A stretch of 64,000 nucleotides of DNA from Amaurobius ferox (taxonomy: Eukaryota > Arthropoda > Arachnida > Araneae > Amaurobiidae), in contig OX578152.1 of assembly GCA_951213105.1 (NCBI GenBank), forward strand, positions 68,116,727-68,180,726. The letters run 5' to 3'. The number at the start of each line of letters is the position of its first letter. Within the stretch, counting starts at the first letter, position 1. The notes beneath the pieces are model-generated. The model made no database searches, was not told where the DNA came from, and saw only the letters and a list, made by a program, of their open reading frames with translations. Position numbers and translations under genes: made by a program. Below are positions 1-12,405 of the stretch, in pieces.

Positions 1-904
1 ACTCTCCTGATAGATTTAATTGATCTAGCCAAATGCGATCACAAGGGTTGTCGTGTGAGCCGGCTAGGTTGAAAAAGCTTGTAAAGCGATCCCAGGGGGT
101 TAGTGAGTGCCAACGAACCAGGGGCGGGCTCCAACGGGAGTATTATGCCTGTATAACATGCGGTACGAAAGAGCTCGCGAAGCGGGCTCGTTGCGGGGAT
201 TGGCTACCATAAGGAGCAGGGGACTGCGCTCCCTAGTAGCCCTAAAAATAATTTTTACGGGTAGATAGATCCTTGAAGAACAGCAAAGGAAACCCAACCA
301 GCAACTTGAAAAATAAAGAAAATCCGGTCTCTATTATATATCACTCTTTTCAACAAATTGCGTGATTGTTCTTTTTTACGCAGCTATTAAGTTACGAAGA
401 CTCTTCAACCAGGATGAAAGACTCTAATCACAGAAGAGTTTCGTCCCGACTTGATTCTCCGCCATTTCGGCATTTCACAATGATGTCTGTCGTCCTTTCC
501 CCAAAGTAGGTCGAATTCTCGCGTTTTATTTCCGCCACTTTTATTGGCTGCTTTTGCATCAGTGATCAAGTCGTAAGTGTTCGTGGGATTTGTGCCTTGA
601 TAATACATATCACATCAGGGTGAATGTTGATATTTATTTTTTTTTTTTTACACCGACGGAAAGTACCTTTCTAAATGAAAGGTACGTTTCAAGGTGATGG
701 GCCAAGCTTTAAATGCGTCACGAAGGCCGAAATATAAACCGGCAACCTACACGGTGTGGGGTATTACAATTTATTTTAAAAGAAGGATTTGCAAGTTTTT
801 ACTGTCAGAGAGCACCAGCAGTATGTTAAATCCCTCCAGCTAGCACCAATACTATGCTTACTTTTTCTAAAGAGCACCAACACTGCATTAAATTTTTACA
901 AGGT
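1..904. other. No recognised gene; unassigned sequence
   Basis: The first 300 bases are clearly richer in G and C than the rest and carry a 65-codon open frame on the minus strand that I do not recognise. A second minus-strand frame (405-608, 67 codons) is rich in charged residues and lacks a repeat signature, so it could be an exon, but no clear acceptor or donor supports it. Around 810-900 two related pieces containing GAGCACCA lie about 60 bases apart. Nothing else is assignable. Confidence 0.4.
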
Positions 905-931
905 GTAGTTACCGAACAATTTTTGACACTT

Positions 932-1280
932 TTAACCTTTTGCTTATGGTTGGGACAACGTCCATCCCAAACGAAGAACCTTCCAAAAAGATAGGTATTT
1001 GACATACCCTATCCCAAACAGTTCGATCCCCCTTTGCAGACATTGGCGTCCATGGACGCCAATAGGGTATGTCAAATACCTGTCTTTTTGGGAGGTTCTT
1101 CGTTTGGGATGGACGCTGTCCCAACCGTAAGCAAAAGGTTAAAAGTATCAAAAATTGTTGGACGTCAATGTCTGCAAAAGGGGATCCAACTGTTTGGGAT
1201 AGGGTATGTCAAATACCTGTCTTTTTTTAGGTGTTCTTCGTTTGAGCTGGACGCTGTCCCACCCGTAAGCAAAAGGTTAA
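932..1280. mobile_element. Family E piggyBac-like palindromic MITE (copy E1) plus adjoining half copy
   Basis: The element starts with TTAACCTTTTGCTTA and ends with the inverted TAAGCAAAAGGTTAA at 1142. Both halves are inverted copies of each other, with the centre at GGCGTCCATGGACGCC. Part of the right arm is deleted. A second right half follows at 1161-1280. TTAA at both ends and the CC..GG termini match piggyBac-type non-autonomous elements (known for that family). The sequence outside TTAA is also inverted (915-931 against 1143-1159, 16 of 17 matching). Confidence 0.7.
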
Positions 1281-1289
1281 TACACATTA

Positions 1290-2205
1290 TTACTTTCCTT
1301 ATATACATAATGTATAAGGAAAGTATTGTGACGGGGTCGAAAATTCGAAATCGCGATTTCGACGGGATCATTTCAAGCATCCCTGATCACGAATCAAACA
1401 TTTTTGAAGTGATGTCTGTGTGTGTGTGTGTCAGTGAGTCTGTGGAGACGATAACTGACGAACGAATGCACCGATTCGAACCAAATTTGGTACAAAAATC
1501 ACAATCCGTAAACGCTGGAAGCTTATTGTTTTTAAATGCAATCGAATGTTCAGAACCCCCCCCTAAATTTTCGAATAAAATTTTGAAAAAATCGTCAAAA
1601 AATCAAAACCACTAGTAAAGTTACGCAAATAGACATTTCTGATGTAATTTTTCATTAGAAAACGACTGACATAAATTTTAGAACGCTAACATGAACCGTT
1701 CTCGAGATATTGCACACTTTTCAAAAAATTATTAAAAAGTCATATAAAATTAAAAAAAATATTTCCTATTGAGAAGCATGTTCACTTTTTATATGTAATA
1801 CCATGCGATAAATTGGGTGACATCATTCTCGTAGATCTAGCTCGTTCCATTCATGAAAAAAGATACTTTGAGCAATACTTTTGTATTTGAACGCCAATAG
1901 TCATTTTTCTGTTGTAAGAACAACTTATTTCTTCGTCCATAACGCTTGGCGAAATTTTGGCGACAAATTTGGCGGAATGTCGCCAACTTGGCGACTTTTT
2001 GAAATGTTGCCAAATTAACGAAAATTTCGCCAAATGGATAAAAATGACGCTAAATCAATGAAAATGACGACTATTTGTCGAAAATTCAATATCTTGGAAA
2101 GAATATTAGTATCTACTATAAGAAAAACCTATTTTTTTAATGTAAAAGTAGTAAATTCATTACATTATATAAGGAAAGTCATGTGTTGCCCACATCAGAT
2201 TTTTT
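1290..2205 (-). mobile_element. Family A element (A1)
   Basis: A complete copy in reverse orientation. It begins with the 3' hairpin (ACTTTCC...GGAAAGT), then the GTGTGTG microsatellite, and ends with the 5' hairpin read in reverse (TGTTGCCCACATCAGA). Like the other A copies it has a body with repeated TTGGCGA/TCGCCAA words around 1955-2040. No coding capacity is visible. It directly follows the family E half copy. Confidence 0.75.
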
Positions 2206-2853
2206 AAAATTAATATTTAAGTTTCCAAAGTTTCTACAATATTTGAACACAGTGCACGTTGAATTACCATTAACAATTTTATTTTTAAATAAAGAATTAG
2301 TATTTTGTATTTCTTATATATTCCTTTGCCGATACAGAGGGCATTTCGCCAAATTTCGTAGCCGTCCGTAGTTTTGAATTTACGGTACGCGCACAGCAGA
2401 CGAACAAACGATCAGGCAGACATTCTCTTTTATTATTACAGAAGAGCGCACAGTTAAAAGGAACATAGTTTTAAGGTAAAGGATTCGTTTACGTGAATTT
2501 CGAAGGAAAATCAAGTACTTGCACCCAAAATGTGAGAATTATTGAATACCGTCTAGAAAACAATCTTATTAAAAATAAAGTCAAAATTAGTATTCCAATT
2601 TTTTATTAACATGCGCATAGGATTTTCCTGGGTTTCAGTCACAACTTACATTTCTAACTATTATGGTGAAAACCTGCTATACAGTTTTAAGGAAATTATG
2701 TTTATGTTACTTACCGTTGTTATATTTTACTCTTTACACCAAGAAATGAAAAGGAACATCCCTGCAATAGGTTTTAAAGAATTCATATCCCAACAATGAT
2801 TCGAACCACAGATCCTCGCCTTGCCAGACGACGCTCACTTTATTGAGTTACAG
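2206..2853. other. Unassigned AT-rich sequence
   Basis: No gene or recognised repeat. Short open frames here do not resemble known proteins. Confidence 0.4.
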
Positions 2854-3251
2854 ACAGGTATTTGACATACCCTATCCCAAACAGTTCGATCCCCTTTTGC
2901 AGGCATTGGCGTCCATGGGTCCAAATGATTACAATTATAGCGTCTTGCCCTTCACTTTAACCTTTTGCTTCGGGTGGGACAGCGTCCATCCCAAACGAAG
3001 AACCTCTCAAAAAGACAGGTATTTGACATACCCTATCCCAAACAGTTGGATCCCCTTTTGCAGGCATTGGCGTCCATGGATCCAAATGATTACAATTATA
3101 GCGTGTTGCCCTTCACTTTAACCTTTTGCTTACGGGTGGGACAGCGTCCATCCCAAACGAAGAACCTCTCAAAAAGACAGGTATTTGACATACCCTATCC
3201 CAAACAGTTCAATCCCCCTTTGCAGACATTGGCGAATCATTTGGATCCATG
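2854..3251 (+). repeat. Tandem array of family E half elements (E2), period about 161 bp
   Basis: The word ACAGGTATTTGACATACCC recurs at 2854, 3015 and 3177. Each unit is one left half of family E plus a 40-bp spacer (GATTACAATTATAGCG). The array ends at 3233-3251 with an inverted piece of the spacer start (AATCATTTGGATCCATG). The units are nearly identical, so the duplication is young. Confidence 0.7.
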
Positions 3252-3955
3252 ATACCGATTTTTCAAAATTTTCTTTAAAAAAAAAATGGATTTTGGTATG
3301 CAAAAGTTGAGTTAAGTCACATTCCAGTTAATTTATTTATTTGCGTAAAAATACTAATACGGAGTACGATATTTTTGTTTTTGGCTTGTGAAAACTGAGA
3401 ATGTCGACGTCAGAAGGGGGGGGGTCGAAAGAATGCTGTGCCTCAGACTGTTGGGGTTCTGTGGTGGAATTGGGGGGGGGGAGGGCTATTATAAGTCGAT
3501 TTTCGATCTATCTTTTTGTGAAAAAAAAAAAAAACTACTTGCATCTCTTCCTTTTATTAATAAATGGACATTCAAATCCATTTCAAAATTCTGCACTGCT
3601 GTAACGGCTATTGTCTTCAGAAACAAAGAGCAATTCTGTCAAATACTAAATTGTGAGGAAATAATGCTTTGATATATTACTTATGTCTAAATTCATACAG
3701 GAAACGCAATTTGGTTGTTTATTGTTTAGGCTGCATAAAAATAACATCGATGAAGTAAGTTCGTATAGGGGAGAGAGAACCTTGGAACATTGTACAGTTT
3801 TTGATTTTTATAAATATTTTTTTTTTATATATAATTCTATCTTAAACTCTTGCCTCATACACATTAAACACTTCTGCAAACGATAAAAGTTTAATCCACT
3901 TTAAATGCCTTATACATAATTCATAAATGCTGCTTTTCAGAACCCTTCCAGCGTC
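3252..3955. other. Unassigned AT-rich sequence with G and A runs
   Basis: Contains G runs near 3415-3422 and 3472-3482 and an A run near 3523. No gene or recognised repeat. Confidence 0.4.
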
Positions 3956-4125
3956 CGGAGGTGCCCCATCCTGAGTACATACATACAGACACACATACAG
4001 ACGTCAGACTAAAAATATTTTTTTCGGATTCTGGGATATTCGAAACGTGTATATCCGTCGAAAATTCGAGTTTGGATTTTTGGCACGATTCCGATACTTT
4101 CCCTATGCATGATAGGGAAAATACT
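3956..4125 (+). repeat. Diverged family B-like 3' fragment
   Basis: Carries the ACAGACACACATACAGACGTC tract type, the TCGGATTCTGG / CGTGTATATCCGTCGAAAA region and a terminal hairpin ACTTTCCCTATGCATGATAGGGAAA, as in the 3' end of family B, but is diverged and lacks the 5' part. Confidence 0.55.
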
Positions 4126-4229
4126 AACCAATCTGCATTGGCCGTTATAATTATTGTTCAATATATTATTGTTGAAAAATTTAGGGTTAGTGACATGAAA
4201 TTTAGCGCAGTCCATCACCCTCCCCCTCT

Positions 4230-4640
4230 CATTCTGTGAGCTAGTCCTCTATTATACTATTATATCACAAATACTTATGGATTTAAACGTTTAAGGCATT
4301 TCCGAATACGAATCAATGATGTTTGTGCGTCTGTTTACGGGCCTGCGTGCACAATATCTTTCGAACAAATGGGTCGAACAAAATTTTGTAAGATTATTTC
4401 AAGCGGTAAATGCAAAAGGTCTACTGATTTTCAAACAGATCTGGCAAGTAAAAGGTTTTCCACTCCTTAACTCCCCCCCCCCCTCTTCCCACTTGTTTTT
4501 TCGAAACTTAGAAAGAAAGTTACGTCAAAAATGGTCATTTTATATGTAATATGCTTTTGTTTCAAGCGAATACATCATTTATAAGACATTAACATGCACT
4601 ATTATCGAGATGTTTCACTGTTTTTCCCCCCTATAATGAA
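4230..4640 (-). repeat. Diverged family A-like fragment
   Basis: Words such as ATGTTTGTGCGTCTG, CGAACAAATGGGTCGAACAA and ATTATCGAGATGTTTCAC lie in the same order as in reversed family A copies, at low similarity. A C run lies at 4472-4483. Confidence 0.45.
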
Positions 4641-4647
4641 AAAAAAA

Positions 4648-5584
4648 TCTGATGTGGGCAACACATGACTTTCCTTATATAATGCAATGAATTTACTACT
4701 TTTACAGTTAAAAATAAAAAAATGTTATTCTTATAGTAGATACTTATATTCTTTCCAAGATATTGAATTTTCTTCAATTTATCGTCATTTTCATTGATTT
4801 AGCGTCATTTTTATGAATTTGGCGAGATTTTTGTTAATTTGGCAACAATTAAAAATGGCGCCAAGTTCGCGACATTCCGCCAAATTCGTCGCCAACATCT
4901 CGCCAAGCGTTATGGATGGAGAAATAAGTTATTCTTACAGCAGATAAATCACTATTGGCGTTCAAATACAAAAGTATTACTCAAAGTATTTTCTTTCATG
5001 AATGGAACGAGCTAGATCCACGAGAATAATGTCACCCAATTTATCGCATGGTATTACATATGAAAAGTGAACATGTTTCTCAATAGGAAATATATTTTAT
5101 TTTATATAACTTTTTGATAATTTTTTTGAAAAATGTACAATATCTTGAGAACGGTTCATGTTAGCATTCTAAAATTTATGTCAATCGTTTTTTAATGAAA
5201 AATTACATAAGAAATGTCTGTTTGCGCAACTTTATTAGCGGTTTTGATTTTTTGACGATTTTTTCAAAATTTCAGGAGAAAATTTAGTGTGGTTCTGAAC
5301 ATTCGATTGCGTATAAAAACAATAGGCTTCCAGAGTTTACGGATTGTGATTTTTGTATCAAATTTCGTTCGAATCGGTCCATTCGTTCGTCAGTTATCGT
5401 CTCCACAGACTCACTGACACACACACACATACTTTCACACACACACACACACACAGACATCATTCAAAAATGTTTGATTCGTGATCAGGGATGCTTGAAA
5501 CGTGCTCTCCCGTCGATAACTCGAATTCGAATTTTCGACCCCGTCACAATACTTTCCTTATACATTATGTATATAAGGAAAGTA
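4648..5584 (+). mobile_element. Family A element (A2), complete
   Basis: Starts TCTGATGTGGGCAACACATG, has ACTTTCCTTATATAATG just inside, a (CA)n tract near 5416-5455, and ends in the hairpin ACTTTCCTTATACATTATG...AAGGAAAGT. The outer arm of that hairpin is the inverted copy of the 5' motif. No open reading frame of its own. It serves as a clean reference copy for the family. Confidence 0.8.
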
Positions 5585-5650
5585 AAAATCATAAAAAATA
5601 AAAAACTGATCATTATTATTAAATGAGTATATGCTCTGCAAGTATTTTTT

Positions 5651-6053
5651 AACCAGAAACGTATTTAACCTATTTTAGGAGTTATCTCGAGCTCTTCTCG
5701 AGATATTAGAAAGCTCCCTAAAGCGAGCTCGATAGATCTCGGAGCAAATGATACCCAAGAAATCGGGTGTGCATGTTTCTATCAGCAGCTACAATAAGCC
5801 TATTATAGATTTTGAGTGACATCGAGTCATAAGAAAAAAAAATTTACACTTTAACCAGAAACGTATTTAACCTATTTTAGGAGTTATCTCGAGCTCTTCT
5901 CGAGATATTAGAAAGCTTCCTAAAGCGAGCTCGATAGATCTCGGAACAAATGATACCCAAGAAATCGGGTGTGCATGTTTCTATCAGCAGCTACAATATG
6001 CCTATTATAGATTTTGAGTGACATCGAGTCATAAGAAAAAAAAATTTACACAG
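5651..6053 (+). repeat. 202-bp tandem duplication
   Basis: Two units starting AACCAGAAACGTATTTAACC at 5651 and 5853 differ at only a few bases. Each contains overlapping inverted words around GAGCTCTTCTCGAGATA. The same first words recur weakly at 16265 (CCAGAAACGTATTTG). Confidence 0.85.
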
Positions 6054-6092
6054 TTGTACTGACATCACAGATTATTTTTTTTTTAACCTATA

Positions 6093-6316
6093 CAGGGTGT
6101 CCCAAAAAGATTGAAAAGCTCTTTAATTCTTTACCTGTTGGAAATAAGTGGGCAATGTAAATTGCGAAAATGTTAAAAGTAAGGTAGGAAATAAGACTAC
6201 ATTAATGAAATAGTCCTCCCATTCATTTTCAAAAAGTTACACTTTTTTAATTTTTATAAGACCCCCTTAGACAAATCTGGTCAATCAGAAAATTTTTATT
6301 TTTAACGCAACAAGAT
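6093..6316. mobile_element. Long terminal inverted repeat element M, left arm
   Basis: The terminus ACAGGGTGTCCCAAAAAGAT and about 220 following bases are repeated in inverse at 11295-11528. The arm continues at 7518-7560 (CGCATATCTGCATCTTTAAAA), matching the inner part of the right arm at 11240-11292, so family C material at 6317-7517 was inserted into the left arm. The terminus resembles those of non-autonomous DNA transposons; the superfamily is not clear. Confidence 0.65.
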
Positions 6317-7435
6317 CATTAAAAACAAGAAAGATCAATCATGCTTAAAACATTGATTATGAAACACTTTCCAACTTCAATGCAATTTTATTTAAAACAG
6401 TCGAAAATGCAATACATTCCTCGGTAATATTTTAAAACTTATCATAATACTACATTAATTTATTATATTTGAAAAATTAAACCTTCATTGAAAAACATGA
6501 ACTTCATTCAAATGACGGCATTGAAATAAAAATTGCCTGGTTTAAATATATCTGAAAAGCGATACATTCCACGGTAATATTTTTAAAACTATCATAATAC
6601 TACGATAATTTATTATATTTAAAAACTTCATCGAAAACAACTGAAATTAATTCAAATGACGTCATAGAAAAAATAAATAAAAAGAACGAATATGAGTCTG
6701 CAGGGAAAGACATGTGCTGTCCACATCAGAATTTTTAACAATATTACAACAATGATTTATAGAAGTGAACGGGGATTATTTTCAGGCCATTTCGAAAAAA
6801 ATGTATGATCTATATTTAAAGATCCATCAAATTTTTATCGAATAAAATGTTCAACAAATTTAAGCTGTGTACCAAATTTTAACTCTCTAGGACGTAGGAA
6901 AGTGCATTAAAAATGCCATCAAATAAATTTATCATGAAGAGTTATATAAAATTTAAAAAAATGAAAAATTGTTATCTACCAAATTTATTTTAAAATGTGA
7001 AGCCACTCCCATATGCAAAACGTTTAAACAAATGGAGAGATATTTATTATATAATATATCTCTCTTTTCTTTCTGGAAAATATCCCAAAGTCAGAATTTA
7101 ATTGAATTTGTTTTTTTCCCTATATTAAATAATTTTTAATTAAAAAACTACTTAACATATTTTACTGAATTTTTTTTTTATATATTCTATGGGATAATGT
7201 GAATATTTTCTAAAAATTTCGAAGCAATTCGTGAATTTTAAATTTACTTAAAAAATGTTTGAAAAATTAGGTCCCATAGGGTTCAATGTATTTCATTTTT
7301 TCAACCCGGGTTCAATAAAAAACTAATTGGGTGATATTATTTATTTATATTCCCATAGGTCCTACAGACCGTCTGAACAACATACTAAAATTTCATTTTG
7401 ATAAAGTCATTTTTACGGCAGTTATCGTGCTAACG

Positions 7436-7469
<34 letters not shown>

Positions 7470-7517
7470 ATGAACAAAGTCATAAACACTTTTCAACTTT
7501 GTTGTAAAGTGTTAAAA
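6317..7517 (+). mobile_element. Family C composite inserted in element M
   Basis: First part (6325-6690) begins AAGAAAGATCAATCATGC, the 5' hairpin of family C. A 30-bp family B 5' end follows (6695-6740), then a second body ending in a (GACA)n tract at 7438-7470 and the 3' hairpin AACACTTT...AAAGTGTT. The second part matches 10220-11047 almost base for base, including the attached B end, so it was copied as a unit. Confidence 0.65.
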
Positions 7518-7611
7518 ACCGCATATCTGCATCTTTAAAATCAACTGAATTATAATAAAGGGAAAAAAAATCTGACTTATGCCACTTTTCCGTACCATGT
7601 GAAACAATGAC
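7518..7611. repeat. Continuation of element M left arm
   Basis: CGCATATCTGCATCTTTAAAA is the inverted counterpart of the right arm near 11260-11292. It places the boundary of the C insertion. Confidence 0.55.
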
Positions 7612-8847
7612 AAGAAAGATCAATCATGCTTAAAGCATTGATTATGAAACACTTTCCAACTTCAATGCAATTTTATTTAAACATGTCTAAAATGCAATAC
7701 ATTCCTCGGTAATATTTTAAAACTTATCACAATACTACATTAATTTATTATATTTGAAACCTTAAACCTTCATCGAAAAAAAATAACTTCATTCAAATGA
7801 CGGCATTAAAGTAAAAATTGCCTGGTTTAAACATCTCTAAAATGTGATACATTCCTCGGTAATAATTTTAGAATTATCATAATACTACGATAATTTATTA
7901 TATTTGAAAACTTCATCGAAAACAACTGAAATTCATTCAAATGACGTCATAAAAAAATAACACGCCTGACTCTCTCTATAAAAGCAACATTTCATTCATA
8001 AATAATTCCCCCATTCATGTCATTCATCACAATACTATAATAATTTATTTTATTTAAAAATTAAGACCATTGAGCTACAAGCAAGTAAACTCTATGCGTA
8101 AAACTTCATCGAAAAATATCGTCCGTCTCTTTTTAAAATCAATGAATATTTCATTCACATCAGCTAAGCAGACTCCATGGACTAAATGATTTTGTGTTAA
8201 AGAATTACAGCGATTCTAATACAACTCATTCTACATATTTTGCTGTTTACATTTTACATAGGTGAAAAATAGGCTTAATAGTAGAAATAATCAAATTTGG
8301 AAGAGCATTTAAACTGAAATATATTGTCATTGCGTTGTGTCAGTATGTAGATGCACAGAATTTAGGCAAAAATAAAGTAGTTTTAGGACGGATACAACAC
8401 TCAATATGAATTAAAAAGAACTTTAAAAAATCAAGATTTTGAAACAAGATGGATGCCATATATCATTTTGAAGTGGGTCATGTGATCGTTTCATATCATG
8501 GACACGTGATCGCTTCATATAAGAGGTGTTATTATTATTTTAATTTTTATTTAAAAAACAACTGAATATATATTTCGCTGAATTTTTTTTTATATATTTT
8601 ATGGAACAATTTAAATATTGCCTAAAATTTTCGAAGCAATTTGTGAATTTTAAATCCGCTTAAAAAATGCTTGAAAAATTAGGTCCCATAGGGCTCAATG
8701 TATTCCATTTTTTCAACCCGGGTTCAATCCAAAACTAATTGGGTGATATTATTCATTTATATTCCCATAGGTCCTATAGACCGTCTGAACAACATACTAA
8801 AATTTCATTTTGATTAAGTCATTTTTACGGCAGTTATCGTGCTAACG

Positions 8848-8889
<42 letters not shown>

Positions 8890-8940
8890 ATGAACAAAGT
8901 CATAAACACTTTTCAACTTTGTTGTAAAGTGTTAAAAATA
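7612..8940 (+). mobile_element. Family C element, full length
   Basis: Runs from the hairpin around CATGCTTAAAGCATTGATT, followed by AACACTTTCCAACTT, to the (GACA)n tract at 8849-8889 and the 3' hairpin AACACTTT...AAAGTGTT. It has the same plan as families A and B with a different body. No open frame. Confidence 0.7.
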
Positions 8941-8977
8941 GGGATTATAAACAAATTGACGATGGAAATTGTTTAGA

Positions 8978-9425
8978 TAAACAAGAAAGATCAATCATGC
9001 ATAAGCATTGATTATGAAACACTTTCCAACTGAAATGCAATTTCATTTAAAAATTTCTAAAATGTGATACATTCAGTGGTGATATCTTTTACATTATCAC
9101 AGTACTACAGTAATTTATTATACTTAAATATTTAAAACTGTATCGATATATAAATCATCTGATTCTCTATGCAAAATCAATGAATATTTCATTCATATAA
9201 CTTGAATTCCAGACTCCAGAGCTAAATAATTTTGTGTGAAAAAAATTCAGCAATTCTTATGTAACTCACCCTACAATCGCTTGAGATATTTGCATTCTGC
9301 TTAAGTTAAAATTAGACTTCGTTGAAGAAATAATAAAAGTTTAGGGATCATTTAAAATCACAACTATTATAATTGCATAGGCACGGAATTTAGATACACA
9401 GATAATACACAGATACACAGATAAT
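8978..9425 (+). mobile_element. Family C element, 3'-truncated
   Basis: Begins AACAAGAAAGATCAATCATGC and follows the 5' body of family C until it stops at the TG tract of the adjoining B element. Confidence 0.65.
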
Positions 9426-10270
9426 ATGTGTGTGTGTGTGTGTGTGTATTCAAAGTATTGGAATCGTGCCGAAGATCGGAACTCGAAGTTTTGAAGGATC
9501 TACACGTTTTGGGACTTCTAGAACACGAAAAAACTATTTTTAGGAAGACGTCTGTGTGTGTAAGGGTGTATCTGCGTATGTTTCTGTGTGTCTGTGAGGA
9601 TATTACATCCACTCTAATTGAAAAACTAGTGGACCGAATTTCATAAAATTTGGTATGTTTTTTGTGGGAAATCTTGATGTTCATTAGATTATAGTACGAT
9701 TCGTAATAAAAGAATCTGCCTTCTTTGCAAAATGGCCGGCAGAAAATCCACTCCAGCTAAAAACTAATGGAACAAATTTAACAAAATTTGGTGTATAATA
9801 TTTCAATAACCTACAAGTGATTTATACCAAATTTAACAAAATTTGGTATATAAATCATTTGTAGGTTATTCTAGTACGCTTCGGGAAAAAGGAACGGGCT
9901 ATTTTTGCGAAATGGCCAGCAAAAATCGTTAAATATAAAAATAAAAGACTACGTGTGTCCAATTATATCAATTAAATTTCTATTTTATACGTGATTTTTG
10001 ACAACAAAAAGAATAAGACTAACCCCATTACTCTAGGACTAGCCGTTCTTGAGATATTCTAGTTTTTTCGCGTTTTCGCTACGCCACCTTTGACAATAAG
10101 TCCAGCTATCAAATGAGAAACAAATTTAAGTTTAACGTGCAAATTCAATGTCATTTAAAATACTTATGGCTGTTATTTTGTGCAGATAAACTAAAATTAT
10201 TATTGAAGAAATACAGAGAACGTGAATATGAGTCTCCAGGGAAAGACATGTGCTGCCCACATCAGAATTT
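9426..10270 (-). mobile_element. Family B element (B1)
   Basis: In reverse: a (TG)n tract replaces the 3' hairpin, then AGTATTGGAATCGTGCCG, body with the GAAATGGCC words, and 5' end GGGAAAGACATGTGCTGCCC. It abuts family C sequence on both sides. Confidence 0.7.
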
Positions 10271-11047
10271 TTAACAATATTACAACAATGATTTATAGAA
10301 GTGAACGGGGATTATTTGCAAGCCATTTCGAAAAAAATGTATGATCTATATTTAAAGATCCACCAAATTTTTGTAGAATAAAATGTTCAACAAATTTAAG
10401 CTGTGTACCAAATTTTAACTCTCTAGGACGTAGGAAAGTGCATTAAAAATGCCATCAAATAAGTATATCAAGAAGAGTTATATAAAATTTTTAAAAAATT
10501 TGAAAAATTGTTATCTACCAAATTTATTTTAAAATGTGAAGCCTCTCTCATATACAAAATGATTAAACACTTGGAATGATATTTATTATATAATATATCT
10601 CTTTTTTCTTTCTGGAGGATATCCCAAAAGTCAGAATTTAATTGAATTTGTTTTTTTCCCTATATTAAATAATTTTTAATTAAAAAACTACTTAACATAT
10701 TTTACTGAAATTTTTTTTATATATTTTATGGGATAATGTGAATATTTCCTAAAAATTTCGAAGCAATTTGTGAATTTTAAATTTGCTTAAAAAATGCTTG
10801 AAAATATAGGTCCCATAGGGTTCAATGTAATTCATTTTTTCAACACGGGTTCAATAAAAAACTAATTGGGTGATATTATTTACTTATATTCCCATAGGTC
10901 CCACAGACCGTCTGAAAAACATACTAAAATTTCATTTTGATAAAGTCATTTTTACGGCAGTTATCGTGCTAATGGGCAGACAGACAGACAGACAGACAGA
11001 ATGAACAAAGTCATAAACACTTTTCAACTATGTTGTAAAGTGTTAAA
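10271..11047 (+). mobile_element. Family C second-body copy
   Basis: Near-identical to 6740-7517, ending in (GACA)n at 10977-11000 and the hairpin AACACTTT...AAAGTGTT. Confidence 0.65.
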
Positions 11048-11234
11048 AAAGTAATTAAATGTACTTAATTAGTGAAAAAGTACTTAGTTATTGAAAAGTA
11101 CTTATGAATCCGTGATTGCATCGTGAGCCTACGCGGAATTCGCAAAAATGTCTCCTATGTATTATCATCCAGTTTTATCTTTGTGATATGTCACAAATTT
11201 ACATTTCTAATTTGATATAGGGTCCCCATTCACA

Positions 11235-11528
11235 CTGTTCAATTTTCAATTAAATATAAATTAACTCAATTTTAAAGATACAGATATGCGGGTTTTTTTA
11301 ATAATCTTGTTGCATTAAAAATAAAAAATTTCTGATTGACCCAATTTGTCTAAAGGGGTCGTATAAAAATTTAAAAAGTGTAACTTTTTTAAAATGAATG
11401 GGAGGACTATTTCATTAACGTAGTCTTATTTCCTACCTTACTTTCAACATTTTTGCAATTTACATTGCCCACTTATCTCCAACAGGTAAAGAATTAAAGC
11501 GCGTTTCAATCTTTTTGGGACACCCAGT
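11235..11528. mobile_element. Element M, right arm
   Basis: Inverted copy of 6093-6316 plus 7518-7560, ending CTTTTTGGGACACCC. With the left arm it frames a 5.4-kb segment filled by later insertions. Confidence 0.65.
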
Positions 11529-12058
11529 AGGGGAAAAGCATTAAAAAATCCAACAGACCCTGAACATATGCCGAAACAGTGTTTCTCGATAAAGCTCCTC
11601 CAATAACAGGTACTTTATACAAGTGTAACTGGGCTAGAATATAGTTAATTTTCTCAAGGGAATAATGGAGGAGATACAAGTTAGATACAATATAAACAAC
11701 AACAACAACAACCATTCATAAATGTAAGAGTTATCTTAGGAAACAATGGAACATAAAAATCGAATGATAACAGTTGGTACCAAACATTGAAAAACAACTA
11801 ATGAGAGCAATGTGTCCATACTTTGTAGATGTCTAAATGATCTATTCAGTATTGGATGTCAAAACTGAAACACACATTTTAAAAATATCTTATAATATTA
11901 AAGGTCATTGAATTATCTGTGGCAATATTTTGATTTAACATGCTTTGTTCTGGAAAATGATTGCTCACATATACAGAGTGTTCACAAAAGTCATTACATG
12001 ACCCTTTTATTTCCTCAACCGTTAGTCGTAGATATACATATACTTCCAATTAAAAAAA
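11529..12058. other. Unassigned AT-rich sequence
   Basis: (AAC)n at 11696-11713. A transposon-like end TACAGAGTGTTCACAAAAGT lies at 11973-11992; it resembles 16167-16186 inside element H. No gene. Confidence 0.4.
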
Positions 12059-12405
12059 TCTGATGTGGGAAGCACATGACTTTCCCTGCAAACGTAAATT
12101 CATCTTCTCTTTATTTCTTTAATAATTCATTAGATTGAATTTAATTGCACAAAATAACACTGAATTTGCCCTTGGAATTCAATTATCGCTTTTATTTGGT
12201 AACTGGGCATTTTTTCAATGGCGGCGTAGCAAAAGTGCGATAAAACTAAAATATCTCATATTAGTCCTACAGTAATGGGGGATGTCTTATTCTTTTTCTC
12301 GTCGAAAATTAAGTATAAAACAAGCATTTAATTGATAGATTTGAGTATATTTAGTTTTTTATTTTAGATATTGGCGATTTTTGCGGGTCATTTCCAGGGT
12401 TTGTA
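12059..12405 (+). repeat. Family B element, 3'-truncated (B2)
   Basis: Begins TCTGATGTGGGAAGCACATG, then ACTTTCCCTGCAAACG, and stops after TTTTTGCGGGTCATTTCC. Confidence 0.7.

Noticed and set aside
405..608. 67-codon minus-strand frame as an exon
   Set aside because: Composition is protein-like, but no clear splice sites or recognised domain; kept only as a note.
1034..1615. 193-codon open frame as a gene
   Set aside because: It runs through a family E copy and into family A. The repeated RVCQIPVFL...FGMDAVPPVSKRL peptides are translations of the E palindrome.
7438..7470. (GACA)n tracts as independent satellites
   Set aside because: They sit at the same place in each family C copy, so they are part of the element.
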